Positions 25,360 through 33,644 of a DNA stretch of 64,000 bases are shown here, one piece after another. Source of the stretch: Microbulbifer sp. YPW16 (GTDB lineage: Bacteria; Pseudomonadota; Gammaproteobacteria; Pseudomonadales; Cellvibrionaceae); NCBI RefSeq assembly GCF_021290385.1, contig NZ_CP089928.1, forward strand, positions 1 through 64,000, given 5' to 3'. The translations under genes were made by a program, and so were the position numbers. Position 1 is the stretch's first letter, and the number at the start of each line of letters is the position of its first letter. The notes under the pieces were generated by a model. The model had not been told where the DNA came from, made no database searches, and saw nothing but the letters and a program-made list of their open reading frames with translations.

Positions 25360-25998
25360 ATGAAGATCATTTTCACTTCTCCATTTAATCCTTTATGGTC
25401 TGAAGGGGTGTCTAAAATGGCATCTCTTCTAGAAGCCGAAGTGGTTTCTATTGGAAACTTGTTGAGAGCAGAAGTGAAAAGCAACACGAAGCTGGGAAAA
25501 GAGATAGAGACAGCTCTATATGGCGGAGAAATTTTAAGCGCTGATATAGTCAGCAAGCTGCTACTACACAGATTTTTTAGAGACTCGGCGAGAAAAATAT
25601 TGGTTAACTATCCAATAAATACTATGCAGGCGGAATCGCTTGTGGAATCTATGAAAAAATCTGAATATGGCGTCACTGCTTGTGTAGTCGTCGACTCTAC
25701 TAAAAAAGTAATTACAAGAAAATTTGAATCACAGTTTCACTGTGCTGATCCATTGCATCCAAGCTTGGAAAGCTCAGCAGGCATTCCTGAGTGTGAAGTG
25801 TGCGGGAGACCGATGATTCATTCCTATGATCTGAGTAATGACAAAGTGGCTTATCTAATTGATTCATATTTTAATGAGAATGGTGTCTTATCATCCGCGT
25901 CTACATTGAGTGAAAAACTTCGTGTAGAAACCTTTTGGTTTACGACCCCGGAGGAAGTCGTAAACCAAATCCAAGGTTTGAGCCATGAAAACGCTTAA
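25360..25998 (+). CDS. cassette 4: adenylate-kinase-like protein without P-loop
   Basis: Protein of 212 residues. Its length and motif order follow adenylate kinase: MKIIF at the start, VVSIGNLLRAEVKSNTKLGK (standard: ISTGDMLRAAVKSGSELGK), GGEILSADIVSKLL (standard: AGKLVTDELVIALV), ILVNYPINTMQAESL (standard: FLLDGFPRTIPQADAM), then a lid-like part with CADPLHP and CEVCGRPM, a four-Cys zinc-lid remnant, and YFNENGVL near the end. The ATP-binding P-loop GAPGAGKGT is replaced by TSPFNPLWSEG, and the GFPRT Arg is lost. It is probably not an active kinase. It may bind nucleotides or a partner kinase; that is an inference. Confidence 0.75.
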   Translation: MKIIFTSPFNPLWSEGVSKMASLLEAEVVSIGNLLRAEVKSNTKLGKEIETALYGGEILSADIVSKLLLHRFFRDSARKILVNYPINTMQAESLVESMKKSEYGVTACVVVDSTKKVITRKFESQFHCADPLHPSLESSAGIPECEVCGRPMIHSYDLSNDKVAYLIDSYFNENGVLSSASTLSEKLRVETFWFTTPEEVVNQIQGLSHENA

Positions 25999-26112
25999 CA
26001 AGCAGCGGCAGAGCGAAAGCCAAGGCTACGCACCTTTTGTGTTACTCGCTGGCGCTCAAATATTAACACAAAACGTGCTCCGCGCTGGCTGCGCCTGCGC
26101 TGGGCGTTACGT
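25994..26112 (+). other. attC site of cassette 4
   Basis: Left CTTAACAAGCAGCGGCAG and right CTGCGCCTGCGCTGGGCGTT, nearly identical to the attC of cassette 3. The TAA stop of the cassette gene is the first part of the site. Core GTTACGT at 26106-26112. Confidence 0.85.
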
Positions 26113-26127
26113 GATGGTAGCTAAACA

Positions 26128-26802
26128 TTGAAATTTGTATTTCTACCAGGAATGGATGGAACGGGATTGCTCTTCAATGAGCTAATTCTGAATATCCCAA
26201 AAGAAATAGACCGAGAGGTTGTTTGCCTCAACGAAATACAGGGCGTGAGCTACCGCCAGCAAGCTGAGCAGATAGCCGAAAAAATTGAATCATCAAGCGT
26301 TGTAGTGGTCGCTGAATCATATTCCGGAAGAATTGCGTATGAATTATGCAATATCCTTGGCAGCAGAGTTTCGAAGGTAGTTTTTATAGCTAGCTTTGTT
26401 TCTTGCCCCGGAAGGCTCGCAAAGCTTGCTGCTGTCCTGCCGGAGTGTGTTCTTAAGCCTAATCTGTTTCCAAACTGGCTTATGAAAGTGCTATGTTTTG
26501 ACGGACGTGGTAATAGGGCGCTAATGGATCAAGTTCGCCAAGCTATTGCACAGGTTGGGCCAAGCGTTTTAAAACAGCGCTTATTGAATATTGCTGAACT
26601 TGATGAACCAAAAGGTCATCAATCAACTACAGCCGTGTATATCCGGCCAACAAATGATCACTTGGTTGCGTATGATGCAATCAAAGTTCTGGGTAATATT
26701 TATCCCCAGTTAAGTATCGAATCTGTGGAAGGGGGACACTTCATTGCTCAAACGGCCCCGGAGTCATGTGCGAGAGTCATAGTCCGTGCCAAAACCACGT
26801 AA
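26128..26802 (+). CDS. cassette 5: alpha/beta hydrolase
   Basis: Protein of 224 residues from a TTG start (no in-frame ATG upstream within the cassette). FLPGMDGTGLLF is the oxyanion-hole region; VVAESYSGRIAYEL is the nucleophile elbow (Ser in ESYSG); Asp lies in RPTNDHLV and His in VEGGHFIAQ. The lack of a signal peptide puts it in the cytoplasm. Substrate unknown, ester or amide likely. The TAA stop starts the attC. Confidence 0.82.
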   Translation: MKFVFLPGMDGTGLLFNELILNIPKEIDREVVCLNEIQGVSYRQQAEQIAEKIESSSVVVVAESYSGRIAYELCNILGSRVSKVVFIASFVSCPGRLAKLAAVLPECVLKPNLFPNWLMKVLCFDGRGNRALMDQVRQAIAQVGPSVLKQRLLNIAELDEPKGHQSTTAVYIRPTNDHLVAYDAIKVLGNIYPQLSIESVEGGHFIAQTAPESCARVIVRAKTT

Positions 26803-26863
26803 CAAGCGGTTGTAGTCGCCGCGAAAGTGGTAGCAGATCACGCCCCTAAACCGAGCGTTATGA
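26798..26863 (+). other. attC site of cassette 5
   Basis: A short site of about 66 bases. Left CGTAACAAGCGGTTGTAG, right CCTAAACCGAGCGTTATGA; GCGGTT pairs with AACCGAGC. Confidence 0.75.
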
Positions 26864-26873
26864 GTCTTAAGCC

Positions 26874-27140
26874 ATGAGTAGGAACTGTCCAGGCTGTAGT
26901 CAGCCCGCTACCAGCTCTCTTGCAAAGTGCCTTGGGCAAGTAGGGTCTATTTGCTGTAAAAGTTGTAAATCCGATATAGGCATACCGTTTGCCAAAAACC
27001 TTAAGAATGTTGCTGTTGGGCTATTACTGTTTATCTTAATTTACGTCATATCAAGCAGCTTGCTCGGCGCAGCAGCGTTATCTTCGGCGTGCTTGGTATA
27101 CCTGACTTACAAGGAGCCGTTCGTTGCGAACGACACATAA
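26874..27140 (+). CDS. cassette 6: zinc-ribbon membrane protein
   Basis: Protein of 88 residues. The N-terminus has Cys pairs MSRNCPGCSQPATSS and ICCKSCKSD, a likely zinc ribbon. Two hydrophobic helices follow (VGLLLFILIYVISS and LLGAAALSSACLVYLTY). Small zinc-ribbon membrane proteins recur in integrons, but their role is unknown. The start ATG is 10 bases after the cassette core. Confidence 0.7.
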   Translation: MSRNCPGCSQPATSSLAKCLGQVGSICCKSCKSDIGIPFAKNLKNVAVGLLLFILIYVISSSLLGAAALSSACLVYLTYKEPFVANDT

Positions 27141-27206
27141 CAAGGTGGTCAACGAGACGCCAACTGCGCTGCGCTCCGTACCGACGGCTTAGCCCAGGCG
27201 TTACGT
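27136..27206 (+). other. attC site of cassette 6
   Basis: Left CATAACAAGGTGGTCAACG, right TTAGCCCAGGCGTTACGT. About 71 bases. The interior GCGCTGCGCTCCGTACCG is part of the stem. Confidence 0.72.
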
Positions 27207-27216
27207 GTAAAAGAAT

Positions 27217-27468
27217 ATGGAAATACTATTCTTCATCGCAGCTTGTGCAATTCTGGTTTTGTTGTACGCGAACACCAGGGCCACTATTTGTGTATGCTGC
27301 TCAAAGGAACCAGTGAGACTGAAAATAGGCCTAGTATCTCTAATTTGGCTGCTTCCAATACTCGGAATTTCAGTTTTACCTAAACGGGTTCTGCCAGGAA
27401 TTCACAAAGACGAAAAAGGCTCTGCAATTTTCGTTGGAGGGGGCTACGGTGATAGTGGCGGCGGCTAA
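27217..27468 (+). CDS. cassette 7: small membrane protein, unknown function
   Basis: Protein of 83 residues. An N-terminal helix (MEILFFIAACAILVLLYANT) and a second helix (LVSLIWLLPILGISVL) flank a Cys pair VCCSKEP. The Gly-rich tail ends GGGYGDSGGG. No family recognised. Confidence 0.65.
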   Translation: MEILFFIAACAILVLLYANTRATICVCCSKEPVRLKIGLVSLIWLLPILGISVLPKRVLPGIHKDEKGSAIFVGGGYGDSGGG

Positions 27469-27472
27469 GTAC

Positions 27473-27566
27473 ATAACCAGTAGTTGTAGTTTGTTTCGGG
27501 ACTTCGGCTATCCACCGGACGCCCCTGGTGGGGCGCCGCTAAACAAAAGCATTAGTCCAGTTAATA
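27473..27566 (+). other. attC site of cassette 7
   Basis: Left ATAACCAGTAGTTGTAG, right AGCATTAGTCCAGTTAATA. The interior pairs CCACCGGACGCCCC loosely with GGTGGGGCGCC and GTTTGTTT with AAACAAAAG. About 94 bases, less regular than the others. Confidence 0.6.
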
Positions 27567-27576
27567 CGGATCTTTT

Positions 27577-28059
27577 ATGAAGTTGTTCTGGAATAGTTTG
27601 ATCAGCCTAGCTCTATTTATCAGTGGAACCCCTCTTTGTACGAGCGAAACTAAAGCTAAAGAGCTCCTTCAGGGCTCTTACTGCGAAAAACACGGCCAGG
27701 CGGCAAGCATGGCCGCTGTAATGAGGGTCGCTCAGCGAATGTCGAAGGAGCCTAAGAGCGATAGCGAGCAGCTAGAGTTTGCGCTTGCAATAGCGGCTAC
27801 CTACCAAGATGAACTAGATCTTAATGAAGAGGCAGCGTTCGCATTGTTCGCTTATCCGTATCGTGCTCAGGTCCACCCTAATTTTCTTTTAGATAGCAGA
27901 GCCCACAGGCATATTTTTTTCAACTTGTGTGAAGCTAAAATTGCGGTTACTGAAGTAAAAAATTTGAACCGTCCCCTGGCGGCTGCTTGCTTCGATCAGG
28001 CTAAAGCGGAAGGCCGCTTAAATCGTATTGATTCCTGCATCGTAGACCTATTTAGGTAG
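27577..28059 (+). CDS. cassette 8: exported protein, unknown function
   Basis: Protein of 160 residues starting 17 bases after the cassette core. MKLFWNSLISLALFISGTPLC is a signal sequence. The mature part is mostly helical with several Cys (GSYCEKHGQA, FFNLCEAK, AAACFDQAK, IDSCIVD) that could form disulphides. No family recognised. Confidence 0.7.
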   Translation: MKLFWNSLISLALFISGTPLCTSETKAKELLQGSYCEKHGQAASMAAVMRVAQRMSKEPKSDSEQLEFALAIAATYQDELDLNEEAAFALFAYPYRAQVHPNFLLDSRAHRHIFFNLCEAKIAVTEVKNLNRPLAAACFDQAKAEGRLNRIDSCIVDLFR

Positions 28060-28064
28060 GACCA

Positions 28065-28120
28065 TAAAAATTCAAAGCAAGACGACGCGCATACGCGCGC
28101 GTCTGTTTGAGGCGTTTAAG
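28065..28120 (+). other. probable short attC of cassette 8
   Basis: TTCAAAGCAAGACG and CGTCTGTTTGAGGCGTTTAAG face each other, with ACGCGCATACGCGCGC in the middle. About 56 bases. TAAC is missing on the left, so this is weaker than the other sites and may be degenerate. It is the last good candidate of the array. Confidence 0.45.
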
Positions 28121-28217
28121 GGAAGACTTACCCACATTTAGTAGAGCCCTGTATAGTTGATAAGCTATTTTTAATAAATCATCAAGAAAGGAAGCTCAAT
28201 CTTATGGGGCAGAAAAC

Positions 28218-29189
28218 GTGAAATCTCTAATAATACGGAAGTACGGATCACCTGACTTTCTTGAAATTCACGATGTCATAAAACCTATCCCAGCTGATGA
28301 TCAGGTGCTGGTCAAAGTTAATGCTGTCTCAATCAACGACTGGGACTGGGGGTTGCTGAAAGGGGCACCGTTCATCCCAAATCGTTTCATGGCAGGTCTG
28401 ATTAGGCCGAATATCACCATAGGCTCCGATATCGCTGGTGTAGTTGAAGCTGTGGGCAGTGAAGTCAGTTCATACAAGCCTGGCGACGAAGTGTACGGTG
28501 ATCTTTCCGGCTGCGGATTCGGGGGATTTGCAGAGTATGTATGTGCCCCGCACAATGCCGTGAAGCCTAAATCCCCAGCTATGAGCTTTGAGCAGGCGGC
28601 CGCTATCCCTCAGGCAGGCATGCTTGCTCTGCAGGCAATTGTGGCGGATCGCCAGCCTGAGCCAGGACAGTCAGTTCTGGTAAACGGCGCTGGGGGCGGC
28701 GTCGGTAGTCTCGCCATCCAACTCCTGAAGCTCCAGGGCCTTGAGGTGACCGGGGTTGATAGTGCAGAAAAACTGGAGGCAATGCGCTTGTGGGGATTCG
28801 ATCACGTGATTGACTATCGAACCACGGATTTCACGCAAAATGGAAAGCGTTATGACCTCATTGTCGATGCCAAGAGCGATCGGTCTCCAGCGGACTATGA
28901 ACGTGCTTTGAACCCTAATGGTGCTTACGCAGCCGTAGGTGGGCCAACACTCAACTTGCTGAAGGTCGCGCTCTCAGGCTTACGCATAAACCGTGAACGA
29001 GATAAGAAGCTTCGGGTTATAGCACTCGAGGCCAATCGCGACCTGGCATACTTTAACGAACTTTTCGAGGCTGGGAAGTTCAGGCCAATAATTGATACGG
29101 AGTTTGACTTCACAGATGTGGATGTGCGCAATGCATTCCATCATTTCGCTGAGGCGGCACACAAAGGAAAGATCGTTGTTCGCTTATAA
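28218..29189 (+). CDS. MDR-type NAD(P)-dependent oxidoreductase (quinone reductase-like)
   Basis: Protein of 323 residues, full length. The GroES-like start has KPIPADDQVLVKVNAVSIN and GSDIAGVVEAVGSEVSSYKPGD; the Rossmann part has VLVNGAGGGVGSLAIQL and VTGVDSAEKLEAMRLWG. There are no zinc-ligand Cys, so this is the quinone oxidoreductase branch that reduces enones or quinones with NADPH. It lies just outside the last clear attC with a 100-base leader and may be a further cassette; the site after it is unclear. Confidence 0.85.
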   Translation: MKSLIIRKYGSPDFLEIHDVIKPIPADDQVLVKVNAVSINDWDWGLLKGAPFIPNRFMAGLIRPNITIGSDIAGVVEAVGSEVSSYKPGDEVYGDLSGCGFGGFAEYVCAPHNAVKPKSPAMSFEQAAAIPQAGMLALQAIVADRQPEPGQSVLVNGAGGGVGSLAIQLLKLQGLEVTGVDSAEKLEAMRLWGFDHVIDYRTTDFTQNGKRYDLIVDAKSDRSPADYERALNPNGAYAAVGGPTLNLLKVALSGLRINRERDKKLRVIALEANRDLAYFNELFEAGKFRPIIDTEFDFTDVDVRNAFHHFAEAAHKGKIVVRL

Positions 29190-29741
29190 CAATCAATTGC
29201 GCGCAGCCACCTAAAACTGGCGCGTGAATAAGATCGTCGGACTTCCTCTTGTGCAGCGATGTCTGTGGCGATTCGCTGGCAGCCTATGACCAGCCGGTTT
29301 ATGGGTTTGACGCGAGTTCTGGAGGAGCTTGTGAGTTTGCTTTGCGGCTTGTGCTCGTGCGTCTTCTTCAGTGGGGTAGGTCAGCTGAGAGTCATTGCAG
29401 ATTCACTGATTTTAATTGTGGTTGATTTAAGATCTATTTTCTTATTTACTGCAAAAGCATGAGCGTTTTGGCGGAAATTTTTATTTTCTGGATGGTGGCT
29501 CATATCAGTATCTGCGGGGACTAGGAGCGCGCAGCCTGGCAAAGCGCTGTGTTCGGTTTTTAGTCCCTCTGTGCGGGTGTTATACGTACCTAAAAAGTCG
29601 TTTGTCGTAATCAGGGCGAGCTCATCTAAAAATCATAAGGATATCAGGTGCTTTGAGTTCGATATGAATAAGCTGGCCAATTGTTCAATTGCATTTAGGC
29701 GAACCTTAAGAGTTCGGTGATTGTCATAATAAGGATAAATT
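29190..29741. other. non-coding stretch with possible attC relic
   Basis: 550 bases without a convincing gene. TAACAATCAATTGCGCGCAG right after the oxidoreductase stop resembles an attC left end, and GGTGTTATAC at 29576-29585 resembles a right core. Before the latter, GGGGACTA (29516-29523) pairs with TAGTCCC (29561-29567). The two ends are about 390 bases apart, too far for one attC. The stretch may hold decayed cassette sites. The promoter of the following gene lies near 29690-29735. Confidence 0.4.
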
Positions 29742-30632
29742 ATGAAGCATCTCTATATTTTAAGTTCTCTGCTGTTATCCGCTTTATTTATTACCAGTGC
29801 CAGTTATAGCAAAGATGAATTTCCAGTGCTTAAAGGCCCATACCTGGGGCAAACGCCACCTGGTTTAACCGCCAGGCCTTTTGCCCCCGGCATTGTGAAT
29901 ACAGAGGAATGGGGGGACGCTGGTGGTTTCTCCCTTGATATGAACGAGTTTTTTGTTACCAGATGGAAACACTCTCGTGACGCAAGAGAACCAGAATCTG
30001 TTATTTTTAAAAAGGTGGGCGATCAGTGGCGTAAGATGGCTGTGCCGGCTGGAGCTCGTAGACCCTTTCACGCCCCAGGTGGGAATGTCCTGTACTATGG
30101 TGGCAAATATAAGGAGCGCACAGCTGACGGCTGGTCAGAAATGAAAAGCCTTGGCCCTGCTTTTGAAGAAATACGCATTATGGGCCTTTCAGCTTCCCGC
30201 AAAGGCACTTTAGTTTTCGACGAGGTTGGTACAGACGGAGACGGTGTTATTCGCTATTCACGGTTACTGGACGGTAAACGCGAAGAGCCGAAGCCGTTCG
30301 GTAAAGAGATTAACACCGGAACATGGAATGCCCATCCGTTCATCGCGCCAGACGAATCCTATATTATGTGGGATGGTGAAAGAGAGAGCGGGTATGGCAA
30401 ATCTGACCTCTATATCAGTTTCCGGCAGAAAGATGGCTCGTGGGGTGAAGCGATTAACCTGGGGGAGAAGGTAAACACAGATGCTGAAGAAGGGGGGCCA
30501 CAGGTCACACCTGACGGAAAATACCTCTTTTTCAATAGAATGGTGACGCCAGCAACCGGAGATACGGGTTCCCAATCGGACCTGTACTGGATCGATGCGC
30601 AGATTATCGACGACCTCATGCCAACGCAGTAA
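29742..30632 (+). CDS. exported PD40 (WD40-like) beta-propeller protein
   Basis: Protein of 296 residues. The signal peptide MKHLYILSSLLLSALFITSA is followed by repeats of the PD40 type: FSLDMNEFFVTRW, PFIAPDESYIMWDGE, KSDLYISFRQKDGSWGEAIN, PQVTPDGKYLFFNR and SDLYWIDAQIID. Such proteins resemble the TolB propeller and bind other proteins or glycans in the periplasm. The gene stands alone. Family level is secure, function unknown. Confidence 0.82.
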   Translation: MKHLYILSSLLLSALFITSASYSKDEFPVLKGPYLGQTPPGLTARPFAPGIVNTEEWGDAGGFSLDMNEFFVTRWKHSRDAREPESVIFKKVGDQWRKMAVPAGARRPFHAPGGNVLYYGGKYKERTADGWSEMKSLGPAFEEIRIMGLSASRKGTLVFDEVGTDGDGVIRYSRLLDGKREEPKPFGKEINTGTWNAHPFIAPDESYIMWDGERESGYGKSDLYISFRQKDGSWGEAINLGEKVNTDAEEGGPQVTPDGKYLFFNRMVTPATGDTGSQSDLYWIDAQIIDDLMPTQ

Positions 30633-30804
30633 ACCTCCTGGTTCACACTTGAATTCTCCCGGGCCGGCGTCCACAGTGGGGCGGCAGCAGCTTTGCTGCT
30701 CCCCGCTGGCGCGTGTCAGGTTAACTGAGGCGCAGAAATACTCATTTGATATTGGGTCACTTGGGGCTGGTGATAACGGCAGGTCTAACTACAGGACGTT
30801 TCGG

Positions 30805-31344
30805 ATGGTGATTGAGAAGGATATTTCTAGAGTATTCGGCATTCGTCAGGCCGAAGGGAAAGATGTGCCGGTCCTTATCCAGTTTCTCGCCAATCTGGCG
30901 CTCCACGTTAACGGTGGACCTCCGCAGAACCTGAAGCAGGAGGAGCAGGACAGGCTCGCCGAAAGCCTGCGCACTGGCCTTGCCGATCCTGATTGCTTAC
31001 TACTCGTTGCGGAAACATCTGGCGCCAAATTGGTGGGCATGGGCTATCTTTCGATCGTGCGCAATCATGGTATCTGGGAGGGGGCCGGGAACCTGGAACT
31101 GACCGTGGGGGTTATCGATGATGTCTGGGTGGAACCGGATTTTCGGAATATGGGTGTTTTCAGTGCCCTTATGGGTGAGTTAGTGACTTTTGCCGACGCC
31201 CAGGGGGTCAGGGAGCTGATGCTGGAGTATTCCACCTCTAACCGGGAGGCCGAAGCGGCGTGGGCAGGGCTGGGGTTTAAGCCGACCGGTGTTCGTGCCG
31301 CAGCCCCCACTGAGACAGTCCGGCAGGCCTTATCGAGGCGGTAG
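30805..31344 (+). CDS. GNAT-family N-acetyltransferase
   Basis: Protein of 179 residues from ATG 30805; the open frame extends upstream, but that part is not conserved in character. The GNAT core is GIRQAEGKDVPVLIQFLANL at the start, VIDDVWVEPDFRNMGVFSAL as motif A, and ELMLEYSTSNREAEAAWAGL near the end. It transfers acetyl from acetyl-CoA to an amine; the substrate is unknown. The neighbour on the right is a class II deacetylase-like enzyme. Confidence 0.82.
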   Translation: MVIEKDISRVFGIRQAEGKDVPVLIQFLANLALHVNGGPPQNLKQEEQDRLAESLRTGLADPDCLLLVAETSGAKLVGMGYLSIVRNHGIWEGAGNLELTVGVIDDVWVEPDFRNMGVFSALMGELVTFADAQGVRELMLEYSTSNREAEAAWAGLGFKPTGVRAAAPTETVRQALSRR

Positions 31345-31395
31345 TGAGGTGAGGGGGTAAGAGAGCAACCAGAAATTCAAGGGCAGGGCGGCAGA

Positions 31396-32493
31396 ATGAC
31401 AGGAGAGCGCAGCGTAAATGTTTTTTTCGACGAAATCATGCTGGGGCATAACCCTGAGGTGGACCTGCCCTTCATGCCCAGCCGGGTGGAAAAACGTGTA
31501 AGGACGGTGCTCGAGCAGCTCGAGTCCAAGTGGAGCTATCCCGAGCATCCCGGGCGGCTAATCGCGGTCAGGGATTACCTCGAGCAGAACCCGGTTCCCG
31601 GCGTCACGTTCACGTCTGGCCCCTGTGCCACCCATGAACAGCTGGGAAGGGTGCATACCAGCTCTTATCTGGACCATATTTTTTCAATGGCGGGCAAGCG
31701 GGCATGGCTGGACAGGGACACCACCGCGGTCTCTCCTGCGAGTGTCACGGCGGCTACTGCCGCGGCCGGCAATGCCATTGCGGCAGTGGAAAGCGTGGTA
31801 AATGGGGATGCACAGAGCGCATTCGCCCTGGTGCGCCCTCCCGGGCATCACGCCGAGCCAGTACGTGCCCGGGGCTTCTGTCTCCTGAACAACGTCGCCG
31901 TGGCTGCTGCTCACGCCCAGGCCAAGCTGGGCTGTGAACGCATCCTGATTGTTGACTGGGATGCCCACCACGGCAATGGAACCCAGGACATTTTCTGGGC
32001 CGATCCGGACGTGCTGTTCTTCGATACCCATTGTGCAGCGCCCTTTTACCCGGGGTCCGGGCACCTCGATGAGGTGGGTGCGGGTCTCGGGGAGGGGTTT
32101 ACCATCAATGTACCGCTTCCCGAGACTGCCGGTGACCTCGCTTTCGAGAAGGCGTTTCGGGAAATCCTGGTTCCGGCTGCGGAGTATTTCCAGCCAGACC
32201 TGGTCCTGGTATCGGCGGGCTTCGACCCTCACCGGAATGATATGGCACTCAACCTCACCTATGACGGGTTCAAGGTAATTACTGGCATCGTGCAGCAGAT
32301 TGCCGACCAGCACTGCGATGGAAAGCTGGTCCTGGTCCTGGAAGGGGGGTACAACCTGACGTCTCTCGCCCGTGGGGTCCATGCGGTTCTGGAGGTGCTG
32401 GCCGGGGGCGAGATACCGCAGTTGACGGAGGCCGGTATCCGCGAGGTTTCCGAGGCCATAGCCTTTCACCAGGCGGCGTTTATTGAGGAGTAG
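31396..32493 (+). CDS. class II histone deacetylase-like amidohydrolase
   Basis: Protein of 365 residues. Motifs of the HDAC/acetylpolyamine amidohydrolase family: RPPGHHAEP with the paired His, IVDWDAHHGNGTQDIF with Asp and His zinc ligands, SAGFDPHRND with Asp, and LEGGYNL. It removes acetyl or other acyl groups from amines such as acetylated polyamines or lysines. It starts 50 bases after the acetyltransferase gene, so both may be one operon with opposite chemistry. Confidence 0.92.
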   Translation: MTGERSVNVFFDEIMLGHNPEVDLPFMPSRVEKRVRTVLEQLESKWSYPEHPGRLIAVRDYLEQNPVPGVTFTSGPCATHEQLGRVHTSSYLDHIFSMAGKRAWLDRDTTAVSPASVTAATAAAGNAIAAVESVVNGDAQSAFALVRPPGHHAEPVRARGFCLLNNVAVAAAHAQAKLGCERILIVDWDAHHGNGTQDIFWADPDVLFFDTHCAAPFYPGSGHLDEVGAGLGEGFTINVPLPETAGDLAFEKAFREILVPAAEYFQPDLVLVSAGFDPHRNDMALNLTYDGFKVITGIVQQIADQHCDGKLVLVLEGGYNLTSLARGVHAVLEVLAGGEIPQLTEAGIREVSEAIAFHQAAFIEE

Positions 32494-33056
32494 TGTGTCG
32501 CCAGCCGGCTTTCGAACACGATACGCAGCAGATATGGGGCAGGGTTTTGATGCCTATCGAGCCCTTAAGCCAACTTTGCGCCCCAGCGGCGGCAACCACT
32601 GATGCTACCCGGTTTTTGACCGGCCAGGGGAGCGGCTCCCGGGCGCGAGCAGTCTCACAACCGGCTCGGTAGCCGGTGAGTTTGGTACCCATAGTGCGGG
32701 TACTGGATGCAAGGTTTTCGAATCTTTGCAGGGCGCGGGAAGCGTTAATGCGGAAATTCCTGATCATTTTTGCTTGGACGTCGATCATCGGCAGTCTTGG
32801 CGATGGTGTTATTGCTCTCTACTGAGATTGCATATCGAGTTTGTCTGCTGGGTTAAACAGGTGGCCTACTACGCCTTTCCTGAAACATTTGTGGCGTGGT
32901 TGTTTAGCCTTCCAGCGTTAATCTATTGCCCGGTTCGTGTTATCTTAAACTGCCTTGTTGGTTGGTGGGCGCTCTCCACGGCGAGAAAAATTTCACCTCT
33001 ATCTCAGGGGCACGCCGAACGAGTCCCTGCCTGATGACTGGATGCCAGGAGGATCA
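32494..33056. other. non-coding stretch
   Basis: 560 bases without a convincing gene. An open frame at 32726-33034 has no domain and no ribosome-binding site. The right-hand end carries CAGGAGGA just before the next gene. No repeat or RNA recognised. Confidence 0.35.
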
Positions 33057-33269
33057 ATGCTAGGCGTAATCAGAGAAAGTATCATTATGTGTCCTGAGTG
33101 TGGCCACGAGAAAAAAGAGATTATGCCCACGGACTCATGCCAGTTTTTCTACGAATGTGAGTCTTGCCATAAGGTGTTCAGGCCAAAACCCGGCGACTGC
33201 TGTGTTTTCTGCTCATATGGCACAGTAAAGTGTCCGCCAGTTCAGCAGGGCAGCGGTTGTTGCGGATAG
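33057..33269 (+). CDS. GDCCVxC-domain small Cys-rich protein
   Basis: Protein of 70 residues from ATG 33057, with CAGGAGGA four bases upstream; an earlier in-frame start at 32955 is not needed. The family core is complete: IIMCPECGHEKKEIMPTDSC, YECESCHKVFRPKPGDCCVF, CSYGTVKCPPVQ. The Cys pairs probably bind metal. Family members often lie near mercury or arsenic genes, but none is seen here. Confidence 0.88.
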   Translation: MLGVIRESIIMCPECGHEKKEIMPTDSCQFFYECESCHKVFRPKPGDCCVFCSYGTVKCPPVQQGSGCCG

Positions 33270-33436
33270 GTGTTTTGTGGGTAGCCCTGATGGGGCGCGA
33301 GCCTGCCAGGTTGACCGCGAGTATGGCTGCATGGCTGGCTCTAATCCCTTAATGCCGGCCCATGCCAACGGCTGCCAGCCGTTGCTTTCCAGCTGGTGGC
33401 GTGAGCGATGCTCCGCCAGCACCCTGCCGGCCCCAT

Positions 33437-33643
33437 CTCAAACTTGCTGAGCGCTTCCATGATCCGCACCAGGCAGTTGTCCCGCAGGGCTTCCAGTTCG
33501 CGAATGGACTGCTCGCAGGCCTGGGTGCCTTCCACCATGCGATCGATCAGGATGTCGTTCAGTTCCGGAGCCTCAAGCTTGGTCCAGGGCAGTTTCAGTG
33601 CCGGGCCAAACTGTTCCAGCATATAGGGCATGCCGGTCTCGTC
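33437..33643 (-). pseudogene. C-terminal fragment of an L-carnitine dehydrogenase-like gene
   Basis: About 69 codons on the minus strand read DETGMPYMLEQFGPALKLPW and continue to ELEALRDNCLVRIMEAL, which matches the C-terminal end of carnitine 3-dehydrogenase (3-hydroxyacyl-CoA dehydrogenase fold). The catalytic and NAD-binding parts are absent. The frame extends upstream only through a 7-base tandem repeat and unrelated sequence. A gene remnant. Confidence 0.6.
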
Positions 33644-33644
33644 G

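Larger units (their letters stand above)
20761..28120. mobile_element. chromosomal integron: intI, attI and about eight cassettes
   Basis: The integrase gene is on the minus strand, and the attI region and cassette array run to the right on the plus strand. Each cassette holds one short gene (one perhaps none) and ends in an attC site with TAAC on the left and a GTT-containing core on the right. Cassettes are visibly more AT-rich than the flanking chromosome and their products share no theme, as expected for captured genes. attC lengths and sequences vary, which distinguishes it from Vibrio superintegrons with uniform repeats. One attC carries an IS insertion. The right-hand limit is uncertain: the last convincing attC core is at 28114, with a possible relic at 29579. 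Confidence 0.88.

Noticed and set aside
32726..33034. 102-residue frame in the gap before the GDCCVxC gene
   Set aside because: No ribosome-binding site, no domain, odd composition; the real gene starts at 33057 with CAGGAGGA.
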